A stretch of 64,000 bases of DNA, from contig JACKIH010000003.1 of the NCBI GenBank assembly GCA_020638575.1, forward strand, positions 3,397,001 through 3,461,000. The letters run 5' to 3'. The position numbers and the translations under genes are program-made. Numbering within the stretch: position 1 is the first letter of the stretch; each line of letters opens with the position of its first letter. The notes beneath the pieces were generated by a model, which did no database searches, was not told the origin of the DNA, and was given only the letters and a program-made list of their open reading frames with translations. The DNA comes from Rhodospirillaceae bacterium (GTDB taxonomy: Bacteria > Pseudomonadota > Alphaproteobacteria > DSM-16000 > Inquilinaceae). Shown here piece by piece: positions 24,443 to 33,240 of the stretch.

Positions 24443-25831
24443 TCAGCCGGCCAGCAGCCGCGGCAAGGCCAGGGTCAGCCAGGGGATCGCCAGCAGCAGG
24501 GCCACCCGCACCAGCTCTGCCGCGAAGAAGGGCAACACGCCGCGGAACACCGTAGCCATGCCGACGCGCGGCGCCACGGCATGGATGGCGAACACGTTCA
24601 GCCCCACGGGCGGCGTGATCAACCCCAGTTCCACCACCACCAGCGCCAGGATGCCGAACCAGATCTTCAGATCGAGCGCCGACAGCCCGAAGGCGGCGGT
24701 ACCGGCGGTGGCCCAGTCGCCGCCGTTCAGCTCCACCAGCACCGGCCAGAAGAACGGCACGACCACGAGGATCATCGACAGGCTTTCCATGAAGCAGCCG
24801 AGCGCCACCAGGGCCAGCAGCATCACCGCCAGCACCAGCCAGGGGTCGAGTACGGTGGTGGCGGCCCAGTCGGCGAGTGCCGCCGGCAGGCCGGCACGGG
24901 CGAAGAAGCCCTTCAGCACCTCGGCTGCAAAGATGATGACGTAGAGCATGCCCGCGGTGACGGCGGTGGCCTTCACGGCCCGGGCGATGCCGGCACGATC
25001 GAGCCCGCCGCCGCGGCGCCGCGCCGCCAGGCCGTAGACCAGCACCAGGAAGACGCCGACGCTGGCTGCCGGCGTGGGCGTGAACAGCCCCATGCCGAGG
25101 CCGAGGATCATGGCGAGGAAGATGCCGCCCACCGGCGCCAGGCGGGCCAGCGCGCGCCGCCGCTCGGCAGCCTCCAGGGGCTCGGCCGGCGGCGCCACCG
25201 CGCGGTCGCGGCGCACCCATAGGGCGATGACGGCCAGGAAGAAGGCCACGGCCAGCAGTCCCGGCAGGATCGCCGCCTGGAACATGGTGACGATGGAGGC
25301 TTCCACCACCACGGCGTAGATCACCAGCGCCACCGACGGCGGGATGAGGATGCCGAGCGTGCCGCCCGCCGCCAGCGTGCCGGTGGCCAGCGTGTCGCGG
25401 TAGCCGAGCCGTTGCAGCTCCGGCAAGGCCACTCGGCCCATGGTGCTCGCGGTGGCGATGGAGGATCCGCACACTGCGCCGAAGCCGGCACACGCGCCGA
25501 TGGCGGCCATGCCGACGCCGCCGCGCACGCGGCCCGTCAACGCCTGCAGCCCACGGAACAGGTCGCGGCTCAGCCCCGCCTCGGCGGCGAGGAACCCCAT
25601 CAGGATGAACAGCGGCACGACGGACAGCTCGTAGTTGGCCACCGTGCTCCAGAACAGCGTCTTGAACTGCTCCAGGTAGGGCAGGAAGCGGATGAACGGC
25701 GCCACCAGACTGAGCGCGAAGGTCCCGCCCACGCCGACCAGCAGCATGGCCAGTGCGACCGGTATGCGCAGCCCGATCAGGGCGAACAGCACTGCCAGGC
25801 CGGCCGCTCCCACCCATCCCCGCTCATCCAT
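24443..25831 (-). CDS. dctM: TRAP transporter large permease
   Basis: A 462-residue, roughly 12-helix member of the DctM family. The motifs VPLFILMGFLAAEAGLSRDL, GACAGFGAVCGSSIATASTM, GTLAAGGTLGILIPPSVALV and GLITPPVGLNVFAIH are typical. It forms the sodium-coupled translocation channel of a tripartite uptake system for an organic acid. It follows dctQ by 24 bp. Confidence 0.93.
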   Translation of the reverse strand: MDERGWVGAAGLAVLFALIGLRIPVALAMLLVGVGGTFALSLVAPFIRFLPYLEQFKTLFWSTVANYELSVVPLFILMGFLAAEAGLSRDLFRGLQALTGRVRGGVGMAAIGACAGFGAVCGSSIATASTMGRVALPELQRLGYRDTLATGTLAAGGTLGILIPPSVALVIYAVVVEASIVTMFQAAILPGLLAVAFFLAVIALWVRRDRAVAPPAEPLEAAERRRALARLAPVGGIFLAMILGLGMGLFTPTPAASVGVFLVLVYGLAARRRGGGLDRAGIARAVKATAVTAGMLYVIIFAAEVLKGFFARAGLPAALADWAATTVLDPWLVLAVMLLALVALGCFMESLSMILVVVPFFWPVLVELNGGDWATAGTAAFGLSALDLKIWFGILALVVVELGLITPPVGLNVFAIHAVAPRVGMATVFRGVLPFFAAELVRVALLLAIPWLTLALPRLLAG

Positions 25832-25855
25832 CGGCCGAGTCTCCCATGGGGGACC

Positions 25856-26368
25856 TCAGGCGTCGGCCGGCGGCGGAGGGCCGAGGCAGAGCCGGGCCGC
25901 CACCAGGCCCCACAGGGCGAGCGAGAGCACGGCCGGGACCTGGAAGGGCCAGTCGGGCAGGGCGAGCACGCGGCTGGCGATGCCGTCCTCGGCCCCCTCC
26001 ATGGCACCGCGCGCCAGCATCACGGCCAACAGGGCGGCGGCCACGGCGAACAGGCCGGCACAAGTGCGGTCCACCGCGTGGCGGATGCGCGGGCGGGCGT
26101 GGCGCAGCAGCAGGTCGACCACCACATGGCCGCGGCGGAGCTGGCAATAGGGCAGCAGCATGAAGGCGCCGGCACCGACCAGCAGGCCCACCAGCTCCTC
26201 GTAGCCGGAGATGGCGGAGACCGAGGCGCCGAACAGCCCGGCCACGCGATCCGCCGCCACCGCCGCCACATTGGCCATGGTGATCGCCACCACGCCCAGC
26301 AGCAGCCCGCCGCCGGCGAGCGCCCACAAGGCGGCGGCGCGGTCGAGCAGGACGACGGCGCGGGCCAT
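25856..26368 (-). CDS. dctQ: TRAP transporter small permease
   Basis: A 170-residue, four-helix DctQ-family protein. Visible are an N-terminal helix (LLLGVVAITMANVAAVAADRV), LVGAGAFMLLPYCQLRRGHVVVDLLLR (the conserved RRGHVVVD-type loop) and a C-terminal helix. It scaffolds the large permease. It lies between dctP and dctM with 15- and 24-bp gaps. Confidence 0.88.
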   Translation of the reverse strand: MARAVVLLDRAAALWALAGGGLLLGVVAITMANVAAVAADRVAGLFGASVSAISGYEELVGLLVGAGAFMLLPYCQLRRGHVVVDLLLRHARPRIRHAVDRTCAGLFAVAAALLAVMLARGAMEGAEDGIASRVLALPDWPFQVPAVLSLALWGLVAARLCLGPPPPADA

Positions 26369-26383
26369 GACTGTCGGTTGGCC

Positions 26384-27415
26384 CTAGTCGCCGCTGTGGC
26401 TGGCGACCGCGGCCTGGGCGGCGGCCACCAGCCCGGCCCCGTCGATGCCCGCCGCCTCCATCTCCGCTATCCAGCGCCGGGCCACCCGGTCCGCCGCGTC
26501 CGCGAAGGGCGGATCGGCGTCCGGCGCCAATTGGCCGACCCAGCCGCTTTCCGCGGCGATGGCCATGGCCTCCGGCTCGAACTCATCCCACACTAGGCCG
26601 ATCTGCTCGGCGATCGCCGGTCCCGAATGGGCGTCGATGATGGCGCGCAGGTCGTCGGGCAGGGCCTCGTAGCGCTCCCGGTTCATGGCGAAGAGGAAGG
26701 TCGACGTGCCGAAGCGTACGCCGTCCGGCCGCTCCAGGTGGGACTCGGTGAGGGTGGGGATCTGCAAGGGTAGCGCCACCTCGTAGGGGATCAGGGCCGC
26801 CTGCACCACGCCGCGGGAGAGCGCCTGGGGCAGTTCGGGCACCGGCATGCCCACCGGGTCGGCCCCCCATTCCTCGATCATCCAGGCGCCGGTTCGGGTG
26901 GGCGTGCGGATGGACATGCCGGCAAGGTCGGCCATGGTCTCCACCGGGCGGCCGGCCACGTGCAGGGCGTTGCCCGTGTGTACGTGTACCAGGATGGGGT
27001 GAACGTCGGCGAAGTCCGGCGCAATCCAGTCCGCGTACAGGTCCTGGATCGCCAGGTTGGTGGCGACCGCACTGCCGCGGTGGACGCTGGGCAGCTCGAA
27101 CACCTCCACGCGCGGAAAGACGCCGGGAGTATAGCCGGGCAGCGTCCACACGATGTCGGCCACGCCGTCGCGCACCTGCTGGTAGAGGTCGGGCGGGCGG
27201 CCGCCCAGCGCCATGGAGGGAAAGATCTCGAAGGCGATGCGGCCGCCGCTGTCCGCCGCCACCGCCTCCGCCCAGGGCTCGATGAAGCGCGCATGGGTGA
27301 TGCTGGTGGGGCCGAGGAAATGGTGGATGGTGAAGGTGACCTCCTGCGCCGGGGCCGCCCCGGCCAGGGCGGCCAGCGCCGGTACCACGGCGATGATGCG
27401 TGCCAATCGTGCCAT
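26384..27415 (-). CDS. dctP: TRAP transporter substrate-binding protein
   Basis: A 343-residue periplasmic binding protein with signal peptide (IIAVVPALAALAGAAPAQ). DctP-family marks are FTIHHFLGPTSITHARFIEPWAEAV, GGRIAFEIFPSMALGG, LPGYTPGVFPRVEVFELP and the conserved Arg region MSIRTPTRTGAWMIEEWGA. The family usually binds a carboxylate through that Arg. GGGAGGA precedes the ATG at 27415; longer starts have no homology. The 205-bp gap to the divergent FAH gene should hold both promoters, but I see no convincing site in it. Confidence 0.92.
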   Translation of the reverse strand: MARLARIIAVVPALAALAGAAPAQEVTFTIHHFLGPTSITHARFIEPWAEAVAADSGGRIAFEIFPSMALGGRPPDLYQQVRDGVADIVWTLPGYTPGVFPRVEVFELPSVHRGSAVATNLAIQDLYADWIAPDFADVHPILVHVHTGNALHVAGRPVETMADLAGMSIRTPTRTGAWMIEEWGADPVGMPVPELPQALSRGVVQAALIPYEVALPLQIPTLTESHLERPDGVRFGTSTFLFAMNRERYEALPDDLRAIIDAHSGPAIAEQIGLVWDEFEPEAMAIAAESGWVGQLAPDADPPFADAADRVARRWIAEMEAAGIDGAGLVAAAQAAVASHSGD

Positions 27416-27620
27416 CCCGGGTCCTCCCAATCGCTGCGCCGGATCTTCGGGCGGCGACGATAGGCGGTGGCCGGGAAGGGGGCAATGCGTTGGCCGTCGA
27501 TCGCCGTCCCGCACGCGACATGGCGTTGGCACCCCGACCGGAGCTAGGGTAACGGCAGGCCCATTTCCCCGCACGAGGGGGCCGCGCGAGACCCGCGCAC
27601 CGCAGAGGAGGACACCCGCC

Positions 27621-28325
27621 ATGATGCCCGAGGCATCGTCCCACTTCGTGATCCCCCAGCCGCCCGTGGTGTCGGTGCCCGTGGCCGGGACGCTGGAACG
27701 GTTTCCGGTGCGACGGGTCTACTGCGTCGGCCGCAACTACGCCGACCATGCCCGCGAGATGGGCCACGACCCCGACCGCGAGCCGCCCTTCTTCTTCACC
27801 AAGGCGGCCCAGTGCCTGGTGACCGACGGCGGCGTCTTTCCCTACCCGACCATCAGCAAGGACGTGCACCACGAGGTGGAGTTGGTGGTGGCGCTGAAGG
27901 CCGGGGCGGCAAACGTCGATCCCGCCGATGCGCTGGCGCTGGTCTACGGCTATGCCGTGGGCATCGACTTCACCCGCCGGGACATGCAGGCGCAGGCCAA
28001 GGCCAAGGGCCACCCGTGGGAGATGTCCAAGTCGTTCGACCATGCCGCAGCCATCGGGGCGCTGGCGCCGGTCGACCAGATCGGCCATCCGGCTTCCGGG
28101 CGCATCTGGTTCGAGATCGACGGCGATCTGCGCCAGGACGGCCAGCTCGACCAGATGATCTGGTCGGTGCCGGAGGTGCTCTCCCACCTGTCGCACATGG
28201 TCACGCTGGCACCGGGCGACCTGATCTATACCGGAACGCCGGCGGGCGTCAGCGCGGTTGAGCGTGGCAACAAGCTGGTTGGCCGGATCGACGGCGTCGG
28301 CTCGGTGGAAACCACCGTCGTGTAG
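27621..28325 (+). CDS. Fumarylacetoacetate hydrolase-family protein
   Basis: A 234-residue FAH-superfamily enzyme. The conserved start of the fold is RVYCVGRNYADHAREMG, followed by FFTKAAQCL, the metal-binding Glu residues in HHEVELVVAL, GIDFTRRDMQ and LIYTGTPAGV. Family members hydrolyse or decarboxylate 2,4-dioxo acids or act as 2-keto-3-deoxy-acid hydrolases. AGAGGAGGA precedes the ATG. It is divergent from the dctPQM-SDR operon, so it may act on the same imported acid. Exact substrate unknown. Confidence 0.87.
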   Translation: MMPEASSHFVIPQPPVVSVPVAGTLERFPVRRVYCVGRNYADHAREMGHDPDREPPFFFTKAAQCLVTDGGVFPYPTISKDVHHEVELVVALKAGAANVDPADALALVYGYAVGIDFTRRDMQAQAKAKGHPWEMSKSFDHAAAIGALAPVDQIGHPASGRIWFEIDGDLRQDGQLDQMIWSVPEVLSHLSHMVTLAPGDLIYTGTPAGVSAVERGNKLVGRIDGVGSVETTVV

Positions 28326-28330
28326 ATCCA

Positions 28331-28597
28331 GGGCCTGTTGAGAGTCATCGCATCGACCTGGCTGGCAGCACAAGACCGCTGCCACTAGGCGGGAGGAGGA
28401 AGGACATGCTTTGGCCTATTCGACGACGACCAACGACGTGGCAGGGGTTTTGTGCCCAGCCCCTCCGGGGTTCGGCCGAAATCGCCGCCGACGGCGTCGG
28501 AAATGCTCGAAAGTGCCCACACGTCCTTGCGCTTTCCTCCTTGTCAGCGGCGATTTCGGACACGAACCAGATCGATGTGCTGACTCTCAACAGGCCC
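28331..28597. mobile_element. MITE-like or remnant IS element with 31-bp inverted ends
   Basis: The left end begins GGGCCTGTTGAGAGTCA (28331-28347). The right end is its inverse, TGACTCTCAACAGGCCC (28581-28597). Pairing continues inward to 31 bp with three mismatches (through ATCGACCTGG on the left and ATCGATCTGG inverted on the right). The 267-bp element fills nearly all of the 308-bp gap between the FAH gene and hyi. It contains no recognisable transposase. I see no obvious target-site duplication. The IS family cannot be assigned by eye. Confidence 0.7.
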
Positions 28598-28633
28598 TAG
28601 TGTCCTGACGATCCCCTGCCGGAGGACGCCGCC

Positions 28634-29413
28634 GTGCCACGCTTTGCCGCCAACTTGTCGATGCTGTTCGGCGAGGTGGAGTTTCTCGATCGGTTCGCCG
28701 CGGCGCAGGCCGCCGGGTTCGATGCCGTGGAGTACCTGTTCCCCTACGCCTATTCGCCGTCCGAGCTGTCGCTGCGCCTCGGCGACTTCGGGCTCACCCA
28801 GGCGCTGTTCAACCTGCCGCCGGGCGATTGGGAGTCGGGCGACCGCGGCTTTGCCGCCATCCCCGGCCGCGAGGATGCCTTCGACCGCAGCCTCGACCAG
28901 GCGCTGGTCTATGCCGAGGTGCTGGGCTGCCCGGTGCTGCACGCCATGGCCGGGGTGCCGCCGGCCGATGCCGATCCGGCGGCCCTCCATGCCACCTATG
29001 TGGCCAACCTGGCCCAGGCGGCCGAACGGGTGGGGGCGAGCGGCCGTACCCTGGTGATCGAGCCGATCAGCAGCCGCACCATCCCCGGCTACTTCCTGAC
29101 GCGCCAGGCCCAGGCCATGGCGGTGATCGCCGAGGTGGGCTCGCCGCATCTGGGGCTGCAGTTCGATGCCTACCACTGCCAGATCATGGACGGGGATGTG
29201 GAGATGCACCTGCGCCGTCAGGTCGCTGCCATCCGCCACATCCAGATCGCCGGCGTGCCCGATCGCCACGAACCGGACAGGGGCGAGGTGGACTACCCCC
29301 ACCTGTTCGGCGTGATGGACGAGCTGGGCTATGCCGGCTGGGTGGGCTGCGAATACCAGCCGGCGGGCGACACGCTGGCCGGTCTGGGGTGGTTCGCAGC
29401 GGCCAGGGGGTAA
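28634..29413 (+). CDS. hyi: Hydroxypyruvate isomerase-family enzyme
   Basis: A 259-residue TIM-barrel isomerase of the Hyi/OtnI group: FAANLSMLFGEVEFLDRF, FDAVEYLFPY, FNLPPGDWESGDRG, LVIEPISSRTIPGYFL, LQFDAYHCQIMDGD and VGCEYQP carry the usual metal-binding Glu, Asp, His and Glu positions. It interconverts hydroxypyruvate and tartronate semialdehyde, or acts on a 2-oxo-tetronate. The start is GTG with GGAGG upstream. It follows the mobile-like element and precedes a GlxA-type regulator. No glyoxylate carboligase gene is present. Confidence 0.87.
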   Translation: MPRFAANLSMLFGEVEFLDRFAAAQAAGFDAVEYLFPYAYSPSELSLRLGDFGLTQALFNLPPGDWESGDRGFAAIPGREDAFDRSLDQALVYAEVLGCPVLHAMAGVPPADADPAALHATYVANLAQAAERVGASGRTLVIEPISSRTIPGYFLTRQAQAMAVIAEVGSPHLGLQFDAYHCQIMDGDVEMHLRRQVAAIRHIQIAGVPDRHEPDRGEVDYPHLFGVMDELGYAGWVGCEYQPAGDTLAGLGWFAAARG

Positions 29414-29482
29414 CCCGGCAGCCTTGTCATCCCTCGCCGTCCCTGCATGTAATGGCAGGACTGCAATCAGCCGACAGCGACG

Positions 29483-30517
29483 ATGGCGGGCATCAGCACA
29501 GCGGAAGCACCCCAGGAGTTCTGCTACGTCCTGCTGCGGCACTTTTCCATGCTGGCCTTCACCGGCGCCATCGAACCGCTGCGCGCCGCCAATTCGGTGA
29601 GCGGGCTCGACTTCTACCGCTGGCGCCTGGCGAGCATCGACGGCCAGCCCGTCACTGCCTCCAACGGCATCCCCCTGGTGCCTGACTGCGCACTCGACGA
29701 GGTGGAGCGGCCCGACCTCATCCTCATCTGCGCCGGCATGGAGCCGATGGAGACGCTGACGCCGCCGCTGATCAACTGGCTGCGCCGGAAGGCGCGCCAC
29801 GGCGTGCCGCTGGCCGGCATCGGCACCGGCGCCTACGCCATGGCCAAGGCCGGCCTGCTGGACGGCTACCGCTGCACCGTGCACTGGGAAAACATGGCGG
29901 GGTTCCAGGAGATCTTTCCTCGCTTGCATGTCACCGCCAACCTGTTCGAGATCGACCGCGACCGCATCACCTGCGCCGGCGGCACCGCGTCGCTCGACCT
30001 GCTGCTCCACCTGATCGGCGAACAGCACGGCGGCGACCTGCGCGCCGCGGTGTCGGAATGGTTCCTCCACACCATGGCGCGGCCGTCCGATGCGCCGCAG
30101 CGCATGGAGCTGCGCCAGCGCGTCGGCGTCAGCCATTCGCGCCTGCTGGCCGCCATCGCGGAGATCGAAGCCAACATTGCCGAACCGCTGAGCCGGGCGG
30201 ACCTGGCCGACCGCGTCGGCATCTCCGCGCGCCAGCTCGAACGGCTGTTCCGCGTGCACCTCGACTGCACGCCGTCGCGCTACTACCTGGATGTGCGGCT
30301 GAAGCGGGCGAAGATCCTGCTGTCGCAGACCTCGCTGTCGATCCTGGAGATCGCCGTCGCCTGCGGCTTCGCCTCGGCCTCGCACTTCGCCAAGTGCTAC
30401 CGCGCCGCCTTCGGGCGGCCGCCGCGCCAGGAACGCGCCGACGAGGTGCGGGCACGGCGCTCCGGCGTGCCCATGGTCAGCCGCGCGCCGGCAGAAGAGG
30501 AAGAGCCGGTCGGCTGA
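29483..30517 (+). CDS. GlxA-family AraC-type transcriptional regulator
   Basis: A 344-residue protein. A DJ-1/PfpI-like N-terminal domain (about 15-195, with GIGTGAYAMAKAGLLDGYR and CAGGTASLDLLLHLI) lacks the nucleophilic Cys and is probably a ligand sensor. A C-terminal AraC double HTH (about 225-325: LADRVGISARQLERLF, IAVACGFASASHFAKCYRAAFG) binds DNA. GlxA regulators often control amine or quaternary-ammonium catabolism. Here it follows hyi by 69 bp and may regulate the neighbouring uptake genes. Confidence 0.88.
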   Translation: MAGISTAEAPQEFCYVLLRHFSMLAFTGAIEPLRAANSVSGLDFYRWRLASIDGQPVTASNGIPLVPDCALDEVERPDLILICAGMEPMETLTPPLINWLRRKARHGVPLAGIGTGAYAMAKAGLLDGYRCTVHWENMAGFQEIFPRLHVTANLFEIDRDRITCAGGTASLDLLLHLIGEQHGGDLRAAVSEWFLHTMARPSDAPQRMELRQRVGVSHSRLLAAIAEIEANIAEPLSRADLADRVGISARQLERLFRVHLDCTPSRYYLDVRLKRAKILLSQTSLSILEIAVACGFASASHFAKCYRAAFGRPPRQERADEVRARRSGVPMVSRAPAEEEEPVG

Positions 30518-30522
30518 GCGTT

Positions 30523-30546
30523 TGCCGTCGTGCCGTCACGACGGCA
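30523..30546. terminator. 10-bp perfect stem, 4-nt loop after glxA-type gene
   Basis: TGCCGTCGTG (30523-30532) pairs exactly with CACGACGGCA (30537-30546) around the loop CCGT, starting 5 bp after the stop codon. No long T-run follows. With hairpin repeat B just downstream, the 149-bp convergent spacer holds two strong hairpins. Confidence 0.6.
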
Positions 30547-30570
30547 GACCGTTCGATCGATCTGCGCCAG

Positions 30571-30634
30571 CCCTCTTCCCCTCCGGGCCACCCAGGCCAT
30601 TGTGGAATATTGGGCGGCCGGGACGGGCAGAGGG
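30571..30634. repeat. Extragenic hairpin repeat, copy B
   Basis: The inner arms CCGGGCCACCCA (30583-30594) and TGGGCGGCCGGG (30611-30622) pair with two mismatches, and the outer CCCTCT/AGAGGG arms (30571-30576, 30629-30634) pair perfectly. The loop contains GCCATTGT and AATATT, as in copy A. It lies between convergent genes. Confidence 0.7.
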
Positions 30635-30666
30635 CCGGACCCGAGGCTGCGAACGGCAAAGAGGTC

Positions 30667-31365
30667 CTACCCTCTGCCCTGCTCCACCAGTTCCTCCAGG
30701 CGCGGGATGTCGGTGACGATGATGCCGCCGCGGGTCTTTTCGATCAGCCCCTGTTTGGTGAGGTCGCTGATCACCCGTGCCACGGTCTCCCGCGTGGTGC
30801 TGACGCGGCTCGCCACCTCCGCATGGATCGGCGGCGGGCGCAGGGTGGCGCTGGGCTTTTCGCCGGCCACCTCGCGGGCCAGCCGCAGCATCTCGCCCTG
30901 CACCCGGTTGTTGGCCGCCACCACCGAGAGATCGAGGATGCGCCCGGTGGATTTGCGTACCATGGCGCTCAGGTGGCGCATCATGGTCAGCGCCGCGTCG
31001 GGGTAGTCGCAGCACAGGCGCTGGAAGGCGCTGGCGGACACCACCGCCAGCTCGGCATTGGTGCGCGCTACGCAGGAGGCCGAGCGCGGCTCGCCGTCCA
31101 GGGCCGACAGCTCGCCGAAGCACACCCCGGCGCCCACCACGTTGAACGCCACCTCGCGCCCGCCGGGGGAGAAGATCACCACCCGCACCAGCCCCTGCAG
31201 CACGAAGTAGACGTCGCGGCTGTCGTCGTCGGTGTCGAAGATCACCTGGCCGGCCGTGTATTTGCGGATGCGGCATTGGGCGTAGGCATAGGCACGCGCA
31301 TCGTCCGGCAGGGCCTGGAAGAGCTGAATGCGATCGAGCCCGGGATGCGGCGGCGAAGCGGTCAT
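30667..31365 (-). CDS. Crp/Fnr-family transcriptional regulator
   Basis: A 232-residue protein. The N-terminal cyclic-nucleotide-binding domain carries CFGELSALDGEPRSASCVA, close to the phosphate-binding GEL...PRSA signature of Crp-type proteins. A dimerisation helix follows. The C-terminal winged HTH is IHAEVASRVSTTRETVARVISDLTKQGLI. The Fnr iron-sulfur Cys cluster is absent, so the ligand is more likely a cyclic nucleotide than oxygen. The ATG at 31365 follows AAAGG. No target can be read from the sequence. Confidence 0.9.
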   Translation of the reverse strand: MTASPPHPGLDRIQLFQALPDDARAYAYAQCRIRKYTAGQVIFDTDDDSRDVYFVLQGLVRVVIFSPGGREVAFNVVGAGVCFGELSALDGEPRSASCVARTNAELAVVSASAFQRLCCDYPDAALTMMRHLSAMVRKSTGRILDLSVVAANNRVQGEMLRLAREVAGEKPSATLRPPPIHAEVASRVSTTRETVARVISDLTKQGLIEKTRGGIIVTDIPRLEELVEQGRG

Positions 31366-31638
31366 GGTCGAACCTTTCGACGGGCGGACTGCGGTCTTGT
31401 GCTGCGGTGCCGTTGTGCCGACACTTGCATCCGGAGACCCGGCCGACGCTGGCAGCGGGCACCAGCCAACAGCAAACCCGGTGACGGCGATGTCAAGCAG
31501 ACCATTTGGAATTTTCCAAGGCGATGGAGCCGGCAACCGCCGGGGACCGGCTGCCGGATCGCCGCACATGGCGCGCCCGGCATGAGCGTCGACGGGCCCG
31601 ATCGGGGACCGCAGAGACCAACCCGCGAAGGCATGACG

Positions 31639-32385
31639 ATGTTCCAGCGGCTGCGCGTCTATTTCTTCGCCGGCATCCTGGTGACGGCGCCAATCTCGCT
31701 CACCTTCTACCTGGCCTGGCTGTTCATCAGCTTCATCGACGACGAGGTGCGGGGCATCGTGCCGCCGCGCTTCCATCCGGAAACCTACCTGCCCTTCAGT
31801 GTGCCGGGGATCGGGCTGATCCTCATCATCGCCGCCCTGGCGCTGATCGGCTGGCTGACCGCGGGTTTCCTCGGCCGTATGCTGGTGCGCCTGCAGGACA
31901 GCCTGCTCGCCCGTATGCCGGTGATCCGCTCCATCTACGGGGCGGTGAAGCAGGTGCTGGAAACGGTCCTGGCCAACCAGTCCAAAGCGTTCCGCGAGGT
32001 CGTCCTGGTGGAATATCCGCGGCGCGGGCTGTGGTGCCTGGCCTTCGTGGTGGGCGAAACCGAAGGCGAGGTGCAGAACCTGACGAGCGACCGGGTGATC
32101 AACGTGTTCTTGCCGACCACGCCCAACCCGACCTCCGGGTTCCTGCTGTTCGTGCCGCGCGGCGACCTGGTCTTCCTCACCATGTCGGTGGAGGAGGGGA
32201 TCAAGATGGTGATGTCCGGCGGCATCGTGACGCCGCCCGACCGGCGGTCGGCGGACGAGCGCAAGCGCCCGGTGGTGGCCGCCCGCGAAGGCGGCGGCGA
32301 CCGGGTGGTGGAAGCGCGGGCCGAAGCCGCGGCGGCCAACGACCTGCCCTATCCGGGCAGCAGCCACGGCAGCGCACCTCCTTAG
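31639..32385 (+). CDS. DUF502-family membrane protein
   Basis: About 248 residues with two N-terminal transmembrane segments (YFFAGILVTAPISLTFYLAW and IGLILIIAALALIGWLTAGF) and the family motifs RMPVIRSIYGAVKQVLETV, FREVVLVEYPRRGLWCLAFV and FLPTTPNPTSGFLLFVPR. The function of DUF502 proteins is not established. Two ATGs are 6 bp apart; the second (31639) has GAAGG at a good distance. The polar C-terminal tail of about 45 residues is low in conservation. The DeoR gene follows after 75 bp. Confidence 0.83.
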   Translation: MFQRLRVYFFAGILVTAPISLTFYLAWLFISFIDDEVRGIVPPRFHPETYLPFSVPGIGLILIIAALALIGWLTAGFLGRMLVRLQDSLLARMPVIRSIYGAVKQVLETVLANQSKAFREVVLVEYPRRGLWCLAFVVGETEGEVQNLTSDRVINVFLPTTPNPTSGFLLFVPRGDLVFLTMSVEEGIKMVMSGGIVTPPDRRSADERKRPVVAAREGGGDRVVEARAEAAAANDLPYPGSSHGSAPP

Positions 32386-32460
32386 GGTTGCTTGCAGCCA
32401 TCCGGCACCGGACGTCCGGTGCCCCAGTTACGCCCGGCAGGGCCGGCGGTGGGGAAGCGT

Positions 32461-33219
32461 ATGGGCAAGAAGCAGGCGCGGCAGCGGCGCATCCTGGCCG
32501 AGCTGGAACAGCGGCCGGCGCTGCGCGTCGCCGAGCTGGCGGAGATGCTGGCGGTGTCCACCGAGACGGTGCGCCGCGACTTCGACGAGCTGTCGGCCCT
32601 GGGCCAGGTCAGCCGCACCTATGGCGGGGCCGTGCGCCGCTCCAGCAGCGAGCCCAGCGTCAACGAGCGCCACCACTTCCTGGTGGCCGAGCGCGAGCGC
32701 ATGTCCAAGGCCGTGCCGGGGCTGCTGGCGGGTGCCAGAACGGTGATGTTCGGTTCCGGCGCCACCACGGTGCACGTGGCGCGCCGGCTGGCTATCGCGG
32801 TCAACGACCTGACGGTGATCGCCCACTCCTTCGGCGTCGCCACCATGCTGTCGCTCAACCCCACCATCACGGTGATCATCGCGCCCGGCCGCTACCACGC
32901 CGCGGAAGGCTCCACCCAGGGCGCCCAGACGCTGCGCTTCTTAGAGGATTTCCGCGCCGACTGGGCGGTGATCGGCGCTTCCGGCTTGGGGCTCGATGGC
33001 CCGAGCGACGCCCTGGTGGAGGAAGCGGAGGTTTATCGGGGCATGGTGGCGCGGTCCGACCGGCTGATGGTGGTGGCCGACCATTCCAAGTTTCTCGCCC
33101 GCTTTCCCGCCCGCTACGCCCAGTGGTCGCAGGTGGACACGCTGGTCACCGACGCACAGCCCGACCGGCCGCTGGCCAAGGCCCTGGCCGATGCCGGGGT
33201 GCGGGTGGTGATCGCCTGA
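32461..33219 (+). CDS. DeoR/GlpR-family transcriptional regulator
   Basis: A 252-residue protein. The N-terminal winged HTH (RQRRILAELEQRPALRVAELAEMLAVSTETVRRDFDEL) is the DeoR signature and ends in RTYGGAVR. The C-terminal DeoR sensor domain, an ISOCOT fold that binds phosphorylated sugars or related ligands, carries MFGSGATTVHVARRL. GGGGAAG precedes the ATG. It converges with the phospho-lyase/kinase operon and is the best candidate regulator of that locus. Confidence 0.9.
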   Translation: MGKKQARQRRILAELEQRPALRVAELAEMLAVSTETVRRDFDELSALGQVSRTYGGAVRRSSSEPSVNERHHFLVAERERMSKAVPGLLAGARTVMFGSGATTVHVARRLAIAVNDLTVIAHSFGVATMLSLNPTITVIIAPGRYHAAEGSTQGAQTLRFLEDFRADWAVIGASGLGLDGPSDALVEEAEVYRGMVARSDRLMVVADHSKFLARFPARYAQWSQVDTLVTDAQPDRPLAKALADAGVRVVIA

Positions 33220-33240
33220 GCACACCGAACCAGGCGCCGT

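Noticed and set aside
28406..28608. Short open frames inside the inverted-repeat element
   Set aside because: Frames of about 64-81 codons exist on both strands, but none has transposase motifs, a good ribosome-binding site or coding-like composition, and they run into the terminal repeats.
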